Shown in pieces: positions 41,909-53,859 of a stretch of DNA of 64,000 nt. Under the pieces are notes generated by a model. It was given only the letters and a program-made list of their open reading frames with translations, was not told the DNA's origin and made no database searches. The stretch is from Pleurostoma richardsiae (lineage: Eukaryota; Ascomycota; Sordariomycetes; Calosphaeriales; Pleurostomataceae), in assembly GCA_030052745.1 (NCBI GenBank), contig JANBVO010000044.1:62001-126000 (forward strand). The letters are read 5' to 3'. The position numbers and the translations under genes are program-made. How positions within the stretch are numbered: position 1 is the first letter of the stretch; each line of letters starts with the position of its first letter.

Positions 41909-44299
41909 ATGATGCAACAGCCCTGGGGAGGGGCTAAACTATGCCCGACATGCGCCCGAGGCGTCACCATTGACGACAGCACCGAGGACTTTCATGAGGG
42001 CGTAAGCACCGAGGGCGAGCCTACCCTGCGTCATCAGAGGGAGCGAAACGGGTCCCTGCGTCTGCCGCCTGTTGTACGGTGGGCTGATGTCCTGCCTGAT
42101 TATCCGGCGATGCAAGCGTCGGCGGAGGCTGGGTGCGAGCTTTGCGAATTCGTTCGGAAGAGCCTGCTTCGGCGGAATGCCAACGGTGAGGGGTCAGTTA
42201 CCGTCATGTGTGGCTACGTCTGGGGAGCGAACCGAGACAAGCTCGACACCAAGGCTCGCCGAGATGATGGCTTGACTTATATGCGGTGTGAAGTATTCGG
42301 CAGTGAAGGACATCTAGCATACATTATATTTCCTATAGAAGCAACATCAGACGGTCAGTGACTGGATACCTTATAGGTAGATTTTAGCTGATAAATTACA
42401 GACAATGTGAGTGCCTGGCTGCGTCTTGACGCCCCGAGAGAGCGAGAACCTCTTGGCCCCGAGAATTCCGAATGGATACGATCGGAGCTCTGGAGTTGTG
42501 ACAATGAATGCGAGCATTCCCAAAAATTGCCCGACTCAACTTTCTTGCCGACCCGCCTGATTGATGTCGGAGAGGAAGGGATCGCTGATCCAAAGTTGGT
42601 CTCGTCGGCTGATCTGACAAGGACAGGTCAAGAAGGAGATGCTAGTCCCATACGATATGCCACTCTAAGCTACTGCTGGGGCCCCAAAGAAGACGCGGAC
42701 CAGCAACTGAAGACGCTACAATCGACCCTCACCCAGTTTTGTGAGGGGATTCCACCTGCCCAAATGCCTCCCGTCGTCTGGGACACTGTGCAAGTTTGTC
42801 GATGCCTAGGCATTCGGTACGTTTGGATCGATGCTCTCTGCATTGTCCAAGACGACACAGAGGACTGGGATCGGGAGAGTGAAATGATGGGTTTTGTCTA
42901 CTATCACTCATACCTTACAATATGCCCCCTTCTTTCTCATTCTTGCCTCCAGTCTTTCCTAGGAGTGCGCTCCTCTGGCCTGAGCATCCCATTCGCATCA
43001 ACACTCCGCAGCAGCATCAGAGGCTCTTTCAGGATCTATGAGAGCCACAATGACAAAGACCTCACGCTGGTTGGAGACAAGTTGGACTGGTCCATGGACC
43101 TGGAGCCGCCGCAGTACATTGACAGGAGACTGTCTTCGTGGAAGACTAGAGGATGGACATTCCAGGAGGAGAGTTTCTCCGGCCGAGTGCTATACTTCGG
43201 AAACTCAATGGTCCACTTCACCTGTGCAGAATGGGGCGTTTCCGAGAACAACTACGTTGAGGAGGGGCCTGGGACTATCAGTCCTCTGCGTGAGTTGATT
43301 GACACAGCACTGCTGGAAGGTGCTTATGACCCTTCTGAGTCTCGGGCAAATTCTATCTGGGAGATGATCAACGCTATCCAAGGACGCCAATTCACGAATC
43401 TGAGTGACTTTTTTCCTTCATTTTCTGGCTTGGCAAAGTCGTATGCGGGCATCAAGGAAGATACGTATCTCGCTGGTCTCTGGAAAAGTAACCTACACCG
43501 TGATCTTCTATGGATGGTACCTCAACCACCGCAGGGGACTCTGGCTTCTCATATTGAGCGACTGACGTACCAAAAGCCGTACATCGCTCCGTCATGGAGC
43601 TGGGCATCCCAGAGGAAGTACTTCGAAAACTGTGCTAATGCGATGTACGAGAGGCCGGAGACGTTTGCGGAAGACGACTCTTCGTCGGACCAGAAATGGT
43701 TCGCTGAGGCATGGTGTCTGCCAAGCCACCTCCGCCAAGAGTTTACTCTGCTGGGGCACCAGGTGCTGCTCAGTGGGGAAAACCCGTATGGGCGGCTGAA
43801 GAGCGCTTCTCTTGTTCTACGCGGCAAGCTGGCTCCTTTTCCTTCAGATGTCATCATGCAGCCACAGGTAGAAGGCCGATCACCTATGGGATACTTCTTA
43901 AACCGACTTGGAACAATCATGTTCGACTGGAGTGTCTCCAAGAAGACGATCCAAGAGCCGCAAGGCATGGCGCTGCTCCTTACGACGTCTTGTTGTCAAC
44001 CGACAAGCAACCGCACTTTACAATGGTATGGGAATCCAGAAGAAGATCACAGTGAAGTCCTTCAAGTGCAAACAGATATCGAAGAGGGTAGCCTTGGCGG
44101 CGGGGACGGTCAAGATGAAGCAGCACCATGTTCTTTCTGCCTTGACAAAGATCACGAGAAGAATGTGTGGGGTATAATTGTGGCTCCAACTCAAGAAGGG
44201 GCTCATTATTTTCGCGTAGGGGCTTTTGTTCTTTTCGGGGGTTCAGGAGCTATGGATGTCTTTCAAAACGCTGCATACCAGGACTTGACTCTTGTGTAG
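41909..44299 (+). CDS. HET-domain protein (heterokaryon incompatibility)
   Basis: HET-domain proteins trigger incompatibility cell death or act as innate-immunity-like effectors in fungi; many have unknown partners. Two exons (41909-42353 and 42402-44299) give 780 residues. The join uses a GTCAGT donor and restores SDGDNVSAWLRL. The N-terminal part (about 1-150) has a Cys pair (LCPTC) and CELCEFV, possibly metal-binding. The HET domain (about 232-380) contains YATLSYCWGP, IRYVWIDALCIVQDD, and later KTRGWTFQEESFSGRVLYF. The usual RGWTLQE block is therefore present. After about 400 the chain is divergent with no known domain (no NACHT or WD40). Start at ATG 41909; a GTG-initiated extension is rejected. 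Its stop lies only 78 bp from the stop of the convergent peroxidase gene. Confidence 0.87.
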
Positions 44300-44377
44300 T
44301 ATGCAGTCAGGATACAATCAAGGCCAACTTCTGAGTCTCAGCCATGCCCAAAGCGATATCAAATCTCCTCGGTGGTT

Positions 44378-45810
44378 TCAAAGTATGGAGCCAGTAAGGT
44401 TCGCACCAGGGAATAGGTCAGCCACACCCTCCTGCAAGGTCTTGCCGCCCGCTGTCAGATCGGCAAATGCAGGACATGTAACGTCCAGAAGAGCTGTTCC
44501 AAGAATGTCGGTAACAAGCTTGAGTGGCACCTCGATGATCTTGAACAAGGTAGACAGCGAGTTCGGTGCCACAGTCTTGATGACCTCGAAGACGAAGCAG
44601 AGCAGATTGTTGCCCTCGAGCAGCTTCGGCAAGTTCAAGACTCCTCCAGTTACGTCGCCGAGGTCCAGCCCAGCAAAGCTATCGACCGAGCCCATGTTGC
44701 CTCCGATGCTTTGTCACCGTTAGTAGGTTACCAGGAAGGGAGAGTTATCGGCGGCTGAGCACGTACCTGCCAAGCTCTGGATACTTGAGAACCCAGTCCA
44801 CGACATCGAGGTTGAGGTCAATCAAACTGTAGTCGACCGGTCTGCGATACCAGTTCTCCGGAATGCGCTCGTAACCCCTGTTGTAGACCAAAGTCCCGTT
44901 GACTTCTTCAACGGCATACAGACTCATGAGAGTCTTCTTGTCTACAACGGCAACCGTCAACTAACCGCAAGTGTTTTGAAATGCACCATATAATCTTACT
45001 CAGAACCCCTTCTGTGTTCTCATGGGAAAAGTTTGCAAACATGCGGCCGGGGAAGATGTACCCAGCGTTGCGGGCAATCATGCCTGTGTACGGGCCGTAG
45101 TAGAACATCGGATTCGTCGACACCGTGTCATTGAAGCGCAGAGCCGCACGTGCGGCAAGGAGGTCCATGTTGTAGTCTCCCTCACCGTCCGACATCTCGA
45201 AAAAGTCCTGAAACTGCTGCAGCACCATCGTCGACGCGTCACCGGTCATGTAGAAGTCAGCACGGGTGTTCGAGGAGTCGCCCTCAATGATGTTGTGCGA
45301 GCCATTGAGCCCCCGCGGCGTCCCGAGGAGACCAAACAGGTCCCCAAGGATGTTGTGCGCCCCGGGTGCTTCTCCGCCAATCGAGAAGCCAGGCTCCAGA
45401 GACAGAGGGTTGCCGACGAACACCGTTCCCATGACGGCAAGGAGACCACCGAGGTCGAGGCCCATTCCGAAGACCTCGTTGATGGCCTCAGTAGCCTGAA
45501 CGAGAGTGGCCACGCCATTTCGGCCAATGTAGCCATGGTTGGCGAGAGCGTTCAACCCGGGGCAAGGGCCCCGCTGGTCGCCGTTCGCGAAGTTTGGGGG
45601 AATGAACTCATGATCGCCTGTGACCTCGATCGGGGTCGTCAGGGGGTCGAACAAGAGTCGTTTCTCTGCCCTCTTGGCAACCGCTGAAGAGAGCTTTGCA
45701 GAGAGCCTTGAAGCCAAGGCTTGGCCTAGGGGACCTTCCAGAACAGTGGGAAACGAATGGACGCTGCTGCTTAAGCAGAGCAAGCTGGAAAGAAGGAAAT
45801 TCAACTTCAT
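44378..45810 (-). CDS. Secreted heme-thiolate peroxidase/peroxygenase (chloroperoxidase family)
   Basis: Peroxidase family 2, which uses hydrogen peroxide for halogenation or oxyfunctionalisation. Three exons (45810-45000, 44941-44767, 44708-44378) give 438 residues. A signal peptide (about 1-19) precedes a Lys/Arg-rich propeptide-like stretch. The proximal heme ligand is Cys83 in GPCPGLNALANHGY. The distal acid-base motif is EGDSSNTRADFY, starting at Glu176. After splicing, HENTEGVLNKKTLMSLYAV and GYERIPENWYRRP follow as in other members. Intron 2 has a textbook CTACTAAC branch. The third exon adds a region of about 110 residues, with repeated aliphatic stretches and two cysteines, longer than in classic chloroperoxidase. 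Several NxT/S glycosylation sites are visible. Confidence 0.9.
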
Positions 45811-47286
45811 GTTGCCAGTAGTGAATGAACGAGCGCGCAGGCAAAGGAATGAATGACCGAACGAGGGACTCCAACTCCAGTAGAGCTGGCTTCGGGGTTG
45901 GAAATAGTCACACTTCCATTGGTCTTTAGTTGGAGAGAGGACCTCATTTCAAGTCTACGCCTCCATAGCGGTCCATTCCGCACTGACGCCGGGTTCCCGG
46001 AGCAGCGGTACACTTAAAGACATGGAGCTTTCGTTATTCGCCATTGATGTAGTCTACGGATTGCTGTGTGCCACAGGGGCAGCATGGGTTCCGCCTTGAT
46101 TCTTCACCGCCTAGTTATTGGGATCTGCCTGTGGGTACACTTCTGCACAAACTTGCTCCCCCAGCCCAAAGTGGAAGTGATCGAACTCCAGCCCTGCCAG
46201 AGACCGTTGAGAACGACCCCAGCTAGTGCCTGTGCCCCGGTCTCCCCAAAAGCAGGGGAACAATTGCCGGTGCGTGGGATCGGCACACAGGCAATGTCAC
46301 CATTCCCGGGGTCTGGGGTTCGCGCTACTGACAGCTGTCGGGCCGGAATTGAGTGTGTGGGGAGCGCTGCAAAACGCCTTCGCGAGCGAGTTCTCTAGAA
46401 CATGGTTAGGAAGTTGTCCACTGAAGAAAGTGTGTGATATGCATTCACGGTACAAGTCACGGAATACGGCTGGGGACTCAAAAAAGCTTCGTCCCTGGAG
46501 AGCGGATCACACGGATGCGAATCATGCTAATATCAGTTAAGAAAAGGGGCTTGTCGCATGGCCAGGGATGGGATCCTCTTGACTCGAGGAACGTGGAAAC
46601 TAAGCGTTGGGACCGGCAATTGTTCTCCTAGACTCTGCACCCAGGAACTCCGCAAGGCAGTAAGTTATGGGGACAATGTCTCTTCCCTGCTCAGACTGCG
46701 TGGCTACACGGCGAGTGGAAGTTAATGCCGCCAAGGATCATATTCCGCCTGGAGCTAGCTTGCTAACCCATGTGCATGCAAACTTCTGTGTTATGTCCCC
46801 TCCATCGGCGAAATGACAACACCAGGGAGCCCAGCCGTAGCTGAAACACCGGGCCCTCAGCATCTCTTATCTCTCCAGTGGCGCGCAAATAACGGTCCGC
46901 CTTGATCCCCCGTTGAACCGTGATCCCCACAGGACAATATGTTGGCGAGTGGTCCCGGGTGAGAAGGAACTTGATGCTTACTCTAACAAGTCAGGATTAC
47001 TGCAACATCGCGTAGACTTTCCGCATTTTCGGCATCTGCAGAGTGGAGAGGAACACGTCGACATTGGATCGGCAATTCATTCACTTTTTCAAGTTATTCC
47101 CCATAGCCAATAAGTTGAAGGATCAAGGATTCTTCTGAAGGAGAAAGATGGACAATGCCTCCGGCAGCGGGAACAGTGAAAAGGTCCATTGGAGCTCGAG
47201 TGTGTCCTGCTCCGTTCCGGCTCTTTGTTCGTTTCTTCCGTTGCTGGGAGGTCACCTCGTTCTAGAAGGGCCATTTACCAGTCAAT
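45811..47286. other. Divergent intergenic region peroxidase/CFEM receptor
   Basis: 1.5 kb, both promoters. Only short non-descript ORFs; no clear TATA box or repeat. Confidence 0.5.
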
Positions 47287-48984
47287 ATGCGGTACTTCGT
47301 TCTGACTGCCTTTCTTTTGGCGACTTTTGGTGCAAGTCAGGCTGTTTCCCAGAATTCGAGCTCACAGGAGTCCCTTCCCCCGACATGTGGCGTTAGTTCC
47401 CCCTCTCACTTGCAGGGTAAGCAATGGATTGCTAACAAGCACCAGCTGTCCTGTATCGTGCAGTACACACTGCAGTCGACATGTTCTCTGACGAACATCA
47501 CCTGTATCTGCGATGATGTTCCGTTGAACGACCAGATTTCTGTCTGCGTGAAGGCGAACTGTACAGTTCATGAACAATTGCGTGGGTGACCATGGCCAGA
47601 AGTTAACCCCTTCAGTGTCTAATAAAATGCAGAGACCGAGAAGTACTCGAAAGACAGCTGCGGTATTGCTCCTCGAGATCGTTCGACTCTTGTGTGGATA
47701 TTGCCTGTTATCTTTGGTTCTTTCGGCCTCGTTGCGTTCATACTCCGAGTAACAGCGCGGTTCGCTGTCGGACTTCACACCTGGGGGCCGGATGATTGGG
47801 TTATGGTGGCTACGATGGTACGGTCCTAATTTCATCTCTAGTCCATGCTTCAGACTGATGTGCGAACAGTGCCTGATGGTTCCCTTCGACATTCTCGGCA
47901 TTCCACGTGGGTATCTCTATCTTTTTAGAGAAGAGACACCGTTAATATTGTTGAAGTTGCACGACATGGCCTAGGAAAAGATATTTGGACTCTCCAGCCT
48001 GACGATATCACCGCCATTCTCTACGTAAGCGCACCAGACAAAGCCCGGAGAGTGTCACTGACAGGAGGCAGATTTACTTCTGGGACGAGCTTATCTACTT
48101 GGCTGCTCTCCCCCTGACCAAGATCTCCATTCTTTTGTTCTACCTCAGAATATTCCCTCGCAAGCCAATTCGAATCGCTACGTGGGTACTGATAGGCCTA
48201 AATGCGGGATACCTGATTGCATTCGAGGTGGTCTCAATCTTCCAGTGTGATCCTCTTGAAGGTGCCTGGCGGGCCTGGGATGGGAGTGTCACGGCCAAAT
48301 GCCGTGACATCAACCTCCAGGGCTGGGCAGCTGCAGGATGCAACATCGTTCTGGACCTGGCAATGCTTATTCTCCCTCTTCCGGAGCTCTACAAGCTGAA
48401 CCTTTCCTTGAAGAAGAAGCTCCAGGTTTTGCTGATGTTCAGTCTCGGCTTCTTGTAAGGACATTGTTCCCTGCTTGATTCAGTGCACAATAGCTAACTG
48501 TATCCTAGCGTTACGATCGTCAGCATTCTTCGCCTCTCCTCTCTCGCGAAATATGGCTCTACAACGGACAATTTCACGCGTACGACGCCCCCGCACAATT
48601 AGTTATTCTATGGCTAACTGTCATATAGAGGACTACACCGAAATCGGGTACTGGAGCACGATTGAAGTCCCTGTCGGAGTCACTTGTGCGTGCCTCCCGG
48701 CTATCCGGGCCTTGTTCGGCCGGCTATTCCCAAACATGTTTGGGAGCACCGGGAGGGACAAGTCGGACTACGTGAACAACTCGAAGCAACCAGGAAAGCA
48801 GTCGTCTACACCGGGAATCAGGACGCCCAAGATCCTCGTTAAACAGGAATGGACAGTTGTGTCGAAGCACCAGGACGAATCGTCGGTCGTCGAGCTCAGC
48901 ATGATGCCCACTTTTCCGGATGATCAAGGCTCAGAGCGCCATGCAAGTGAGAAGAAGCCCACCGAGCCCCGCGAATCGGTCTGA
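47287..48984 (+). CDS. CFEM-domain Pth11-like seven-helix receptor
   Basis: Probable surface receptor combining an extracellular cysteine-rich CFEM domain with a rhodopsin-like membrane domain, as in the Pth11 family of infection-related receptors. Eight exons: 47287-47391, 47446-47581, 47633-47817, 47870-47906, 47957-48024, 48072-48454, 48509-48579, 48629-48984 (446 residues). A signal peptide (1-19) is followed by CFEM (about 33-95) with seven clustered cysteines and an eighth in KDSCG. Helices include TLVWILPVIFGSFGLVAFIL, a PLTKISILLFYLRIFPRKP segment and NIVLDLAMLILPLPELYKL. The conserved ARHGLGKDIW loop is assembled from exons 4 and 5. Exon 4 is only 37 bp. A cytosolic Ser/Lys-rich tail of about 100 residues ends the protein. 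No single ORF covers it; the model depends on splicing. Confidence 0.85.
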
Positions 48985-50510
48985 CGGGAGTGGTCTCGGA
49001 ACGCGGCCGCAGAAAGAGAAAGCCCACCTCATGTATTTGTACGAGTTATCCTTCTCTAGAGCTCGGTTTGCAGAGACTTCAGTTCTTAGACATCTTGGCC
49101 CGACAAATGCAGTTAGAGCAGGTTGAACGGTTCGTATCGCCCGTTGCAACTGACGATAAAACCCGGGTATGACGGACCAGCCGGCGGGCTTATTCCCACT
49201 GTTTCTACCGCTGACTCGCCACTGGTATGTCTCAGACGCCGCCTGAGTCGTCATCCTTCGTTCCAACGGTCTGTAATTGTGCAGCTGCACACGTACGTAT
49301 TGGGCGTCAATAGATCAGATGGAGTCCCAGATCGGTATGGCGGATGTGGAAAGGGAGACTAGTCTGGCGTGGCTCTGGCATGGCTCTGGAACCAGTGGTG
49401 CCGAGTCGAACCTAGCGCATCGAGGAGTTCGTGCATCATCTCCATCCACTAGTCACCTCCTCCCACTCTCCCGTGAGGTTCGAAGAAGGATGCATCCGCG
49501 CCAACCCTGTCGATACGAAAAGCTTTGCTAATTGAGATCTTCGGGTTGCGGACGGGGAAGAGAGAAACACCATGCGACCCTGGCAGTGACAGCTCGGAGG
49601 GAAATCATATGATGAGAGCCCTTGGAGCCCTCCACTTCGACAATTCCATTGTCTAAGCGAGCGGGGGAGCATGCTGGGTCAAGCCCATTTGGGGGTACTA
49701 GTGCCTCTGGTTCTGCAGGCATCTATTCCTTATATGGATAGGGGTCTAAATATCTCCCTAGATTGGATGACGGCGCCGATCACTAACCCAGGGAGACGGT
49801 TGACACTGTCTTGCGGGTGCATCCGCGAGGCACTATTGCGATGACAAGGAACGAGGGAAAAAACAACCGCACAAAGCTGGTTGGCTAAAGCCGTGGGTGC
49901 GAACCATTCCTCCCGGGGAGGATCCAGCAGCTCCCCTCGGCGACCAACAATGTGCGGCGGTCCTTATAAGAGGCTGGCAGCTTCCCTGCCAGCAGGGGCT
50001 GTCATCCTGGTCCCCGGCACCTCATCCTAGACGTCGAGCGAGTCCTGAACTTCTGCAGTGAAGAAGATCGGCATCTCGTACTCCTGGTCTTCTGCCGCCT
50101 CCTGCATGAAACCCCAGAACTTTTAAGGAACTGAAGGCGGCGCATTTCCGCCCGATGGAGTGAACGCCAGTCCTTCATCAAAAGACCCTCGGAGTCTGGG
50201 CTTTGCAACGATAGCGATCTCCACCGGAGCCTAGGACAGTTGCGTCTGGGCTCTCAGGGCTGGGGGCGACCAAGGCGGAAACTTCTCAGTGAAGCATTTA
50301 TTTGCTGCCGCTGAGAGCCTCACGGGCTTACACTTCCAGTGCTTTCCAACTCAGCACTTGGCAAGTGGCACTTTTTCCACCGCCGTCCATTCTTTCATCC
50401 CTTTCTGGCCTCCTCAGCGGTGCTCCTGTCGTTGTTCTCCAACGACCTGACCGTTGGTGTCATTCCTTCATCTAGCCATTCTTCTTCGTCCGGGAACACA
50501 AGTGCCCAAG
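48985..50510. other. Intergenic region CFEM receptor/GMC oxidoreductase
   Basis: 1.5 kb holding the receptor 3' flank and the GMC promoter. No gene beyond short ORFs was seen. Confidence 0.5.
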
Positions 50511-52661
50511 ATGCGGTATCTCCGAGCACTTGCCGTGATATCGGCCTTGGCACAGTCGGTCTCTTCCATGTAAGTCATTGATGGATGCAGTTCGGTGGAA
50601 TAAGGCTAACAAGATTCATAGTGCCCTGCCATGGCAAGCCACCAAGGCTCAACAGGGGCACAATCCTTTTCTCGCCAAGCGGTATAACAACGGGACGTTA
50701 GATAGCTACGACTATGTCGTCGTGGGCTCTGGCCCAGGAGGTGGTCCTGTGGCGGCTAACCTTGCCATCGCCGGCTTCAAGGTGCTGCTCATTGATGCCG
50801 GCGGCGACTCTGGGACAAATGACTACGAGAGCATCCCCGCCATGCATCTCTACTCGACCGAGTTTGAGGATACCCGGTGGAACTTCTTTGTGAACCACTA
50901 CTCGGACCTCGAGCGGCAGAAGAAGGATTCCAAGATGACCTACCGCAACCCTGACGGTAGCTTCTATGTTGGCCTGGATCCGCCTTCCGACGCAGAGCCC
51001 CTCGGCATCTGGTACCCCCGTGCCGGTACCTTGGGCGGCTGCTCGCGGCACAACGCGCTCATCACCATCAACCCTCACGACAGTGATTGGGAGAAGATCG
51101 CGACGCTCACGGGCGATGACTCGTGGAGTGCCAGCAACATGCGATCCTACTTCGAGAAGCTCGAGAGGAATGAATATGCCCCGACCAGCATCATCGGTCA
51201 CGGCTTCTCCGGATGGCTGGGCACCTCCCTGACGTCCTTGTCTCTGGTTGTCGAAGACCAGAAGCTCTTATCGCTGATCATTTCATCCGCCACCGCCATG
51301 GGCAAGAGCTTGCTTGGACTTGTTCTGTCTACTGTGGCCGGCCTCGCTGAGGTCCTGCTACGTGACATCAACGCCCCGGGCCAAACCAGCTACACCGGAC
51401 TCTATCAAGTACCCCTGTCCATGTCCAACAATGTCCGCGGAGGGCCAAGAGACTTCGTCATGGACACCGCCAATGCTGTCCTCTCAAACGGCAGCCGCAA
51501 GTATCACCTTGACATCAAGCTTAACACCCTGGTAGGCTTCTCGTAACTTCCGCAAACTACTAAGTGACCGTTGCTAACCTAGTGCAGGTCACTAAGATTC
51601 GCTTCGATACGAGCGGCGACAAGCCCCGAGCCGTCGGTGTCGACTTCCTCGAGGGCGCGAGTCTCTATCGCGCCGACCCTCGCTCCGACTCGGCCACCGT
51701 CACCGGCGCCGGGAGCGTCGACGCCAACCGGGAGGTCATCGTCTCAGGTGGAGTCTTCAACACGCCTCAGCTTCTCAAGCTCAGCGGCATCGGCCCGAAG
51801 GACGAGCTGTCCAAGTTCAACATCACGACCCTCGTCGACCTCCCCGGCGTCGGCGGCAACATGCAGGACCGCTACGAGGCGACCGTCATCGGCAAGACCC
51901 AGAGCGACTTCACTATCACCTCCAAGTGCACCTTCCTGCAGACCATGCCCGACGAGTGCCTAGAGCAGTACACTGCGGGCATCGACCCCATCACGCGCGG
52001 GACGTACGGCACCAACGGCATCGCCATCGCCATCGTGCTGAAGTCCTCCGTCGCGGAGGACGAGCCGGACCTGCTCATCTCCGGCGCCCCCGCCAAGTTC
52101 ACCGGCTACTTCCCCGGCTACGCCGCCGACTCGCTCAAGGACAAGCAGCACTGGGCGTGGATCGTGCTCAAGGCGCACAGCCGCAACAACGCGGGCACTG
52201 TGACACTGCAGTCCACCGACCCGCGGGACATGCCCGTCATCAACTTCAACTCGTACGACACCGGCGTCAACGCGAACGGCGAGGGCGACATGGACCTGCA
52301 GGCCACGTACGAGGGCTTCGAGTTCGGGCGCAAGGCCTTCGACGTGCTGGTCCCGCTCGACGGCACCTTCCCGGAGGTCTGGCCCGGCAGCAACGTCTCG
52401 TCGGAGGCGGACGTCAAGGAGTTCCTCAAAGACGAGGCGTGGGGCCACCACGCCTCCTGCACGTGCCCCATCGGCGCGGACGATGATGAGAACGCGGTCC
52501 TGACGAGCGACTTCAAGGTCCGCGGCACGGAGGGCCTCCGCGTCGTCGACGCGAGTGTGTTCCCGAAGATTCCAGGTTTCTACATTGCTCTGCCGCTGTA
52601 CATCGTATCGGAGAAGGCGAGCGATGTCATTATTCAGGAAGCCCAGACTGCGAGCTCTTGA
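50511..52661 (+). CDS. Secreted GMC oxidoreductase (FAD-dependent)
   Basis: Extracellular flavin oxidase or dehydrogenase of the glucose-methanol-choline family; substrate unknown. Three exons (50511-50569, 50622-51531, 51588-52661) give 680 residues. Exon 1 encodes the signal peptide (MRYLRALAVISALAQSVSS), and the splice continues into IALPWQATKAQQG. The FAD-binding motif is DYVVVGSGPGGGPVAANLA (about 50-70), with LLIDAGG at the end of the second strand. Signature 1 is GTLGGCSRHNALI and signature 2 is GGVFNTPQLLKLSGIGP. One active-site His lies in WGHHASCTCPIGA. The C-terminal block reads IPGFYIALPLYIVSEKASDVI, where the usual second catalytic His or Asn seems replaced by an aromatic residue. 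Several NxT/S sites are present. Confidence 0.9.
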
Positions 52662-53403
52662 TGTGAATATATATCACGGCCGCCCTCATTGTTGGGCGCT
52701 GCGACCGACTGTCAGCAGTGAACTAACAGAGGGTCCCAAAACTTTACCTACCGCCAGCGGCCACGTCACGTCAGCTTCAGTTCGAAAGATGAAGCGGAGT
52801 TGTGAGGCGTCTGCTCGTTCCTGAATTGATTACATTCTAGATACCTACTTAGATCATTATCTACAACTAATCATGAATGATGAACTGTCTTCTGCCTGCA
52901 GTAGAGTACTCCCGTAACCTGTCAACATGTCGGAGGCTAATCGAACATCTTGCTGCAGACGGTGACGATAAGACCAGCAAGAAGCTTGTTTGCCTCGAGA
53001 ATGCCATGATGAAAGCTACCCTGAGATGTGTTTAATTTCAGGCGCCCATCGAGTATTCGGATGGGAGGTTTCTCAACCGTCATGCGGGTCGCATGGCATT
53101 GTCCTAGCTATACTCCGAACAAGCCCCTGAATGAAATCTTTCAATGCACTGTTGCAACTCATGCCTTCATGATACAGAACTCCGCCCTATATGATAACAA
53201 AAGAATCATTCAAGCCACCCATGACTGCATAAAGGGATATCAATTCATGATACATCGGCGTATGTTGATGTTTTGCGTGGCCGTTGATAGTTCTTCAAGC
53301 TCTATTAATGCAGCATCTCATCCCCAACCCTCCCCTCACTTCCCCTTTATGTGCTCGCTCACCCAGAGCATATCGCTACTGATGCCCGGCTGTGTCTCGG
53401 TAC
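52662..53403. other. Convergent intergenic region
   Basis: 742 bp of 3' flanking sequence between convergent genes; no other feature was seen. Confidence 0.5.
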
Positions 53404-53859
53404 TCAGTAGTAATCGCGGCTCCCCCTTCTCGACCTACGATCCCTCTTCGACCCGCTCCTGCTGCTCTCATAGACGTACGCATTGCTCGGTCTCCTCACC
53501 CGGTCGGCGACGACGACGGGCGTGACGGTCCTCATCTCCGTCGACGTCCGCTGCGGGTAATTGGCTGAGTGGCTCCTCCTCCGCGACCGGGATCGGCGAG
53601 CGTTCACGTCGTCGTACCACGCGGGCTCGGCCCGCTCCTGCGGCGGCGCGCCCAGGTTCGAGCAGGACCGGATGATCCAGATGATCAGCAGCACGCCGAC
53701 GATGGAGCCGATGACGATGCCGGCGATGGCGCCGCCGCTGAGGTGGCTGCCCGAGCTACTGCTGTCGCTGGGTGCGGCCGTCACCGTCACGGTGGTCTGA
53801 CGCCGGAAGAGGCTGGCGAGCGTCGGTCCCAGCGGTGTTGTGGGTGTCACGGGAGCCAT
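53404..53859 (-). CDS. Small single-pass membrane protein
   Basis: Not recognised as a named family. Single exon, 151 residues. The N-terminal 40 residues are Thr/Pro/Ser-rich and uncharged, apart from FRRQTTVTVT. They are followed by GAIAGIVIGSIVGVLLIIW (about 44-62), a single membrane helix of the glycine-zipper type common in fungal surface sensors. The cytosolic side begins IRSCSN and is strongly basic and Ser/Arg-rich (SRSRRRSHSANY, RSGSKRDRRSRRGSR). The topology resembles a minimal wall-stress-sensor or adhesin-like protein without a cleavable signal. The ATG at 53859 lies about 100 bp below a pyrimidine-rich upstream stretch. It is a real gene by composition and topology; function is not inferred. 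Confidence 0.6.
   Translation of the reverse strand: MAPVTPTTPLGPTLASLFRRQTTVTVTAAPSDSSSSGSHLSGGAIAGIVIGSIVGVLLIIWIIRSCSNLGAPPQERAEPAWYDDVNARRSRSRRRSHSANYPQRTSTEMRTVTPVVVADRVRRPSNAYVYESSRSGSKRDRRSRRGSRDYY

Noticed and set aside
51926-52486. 186-codon ORF overlapping the GMC gene in another frame
   Set aside because: Arg/His-rich frame-shift shadow of a high-GC exon.
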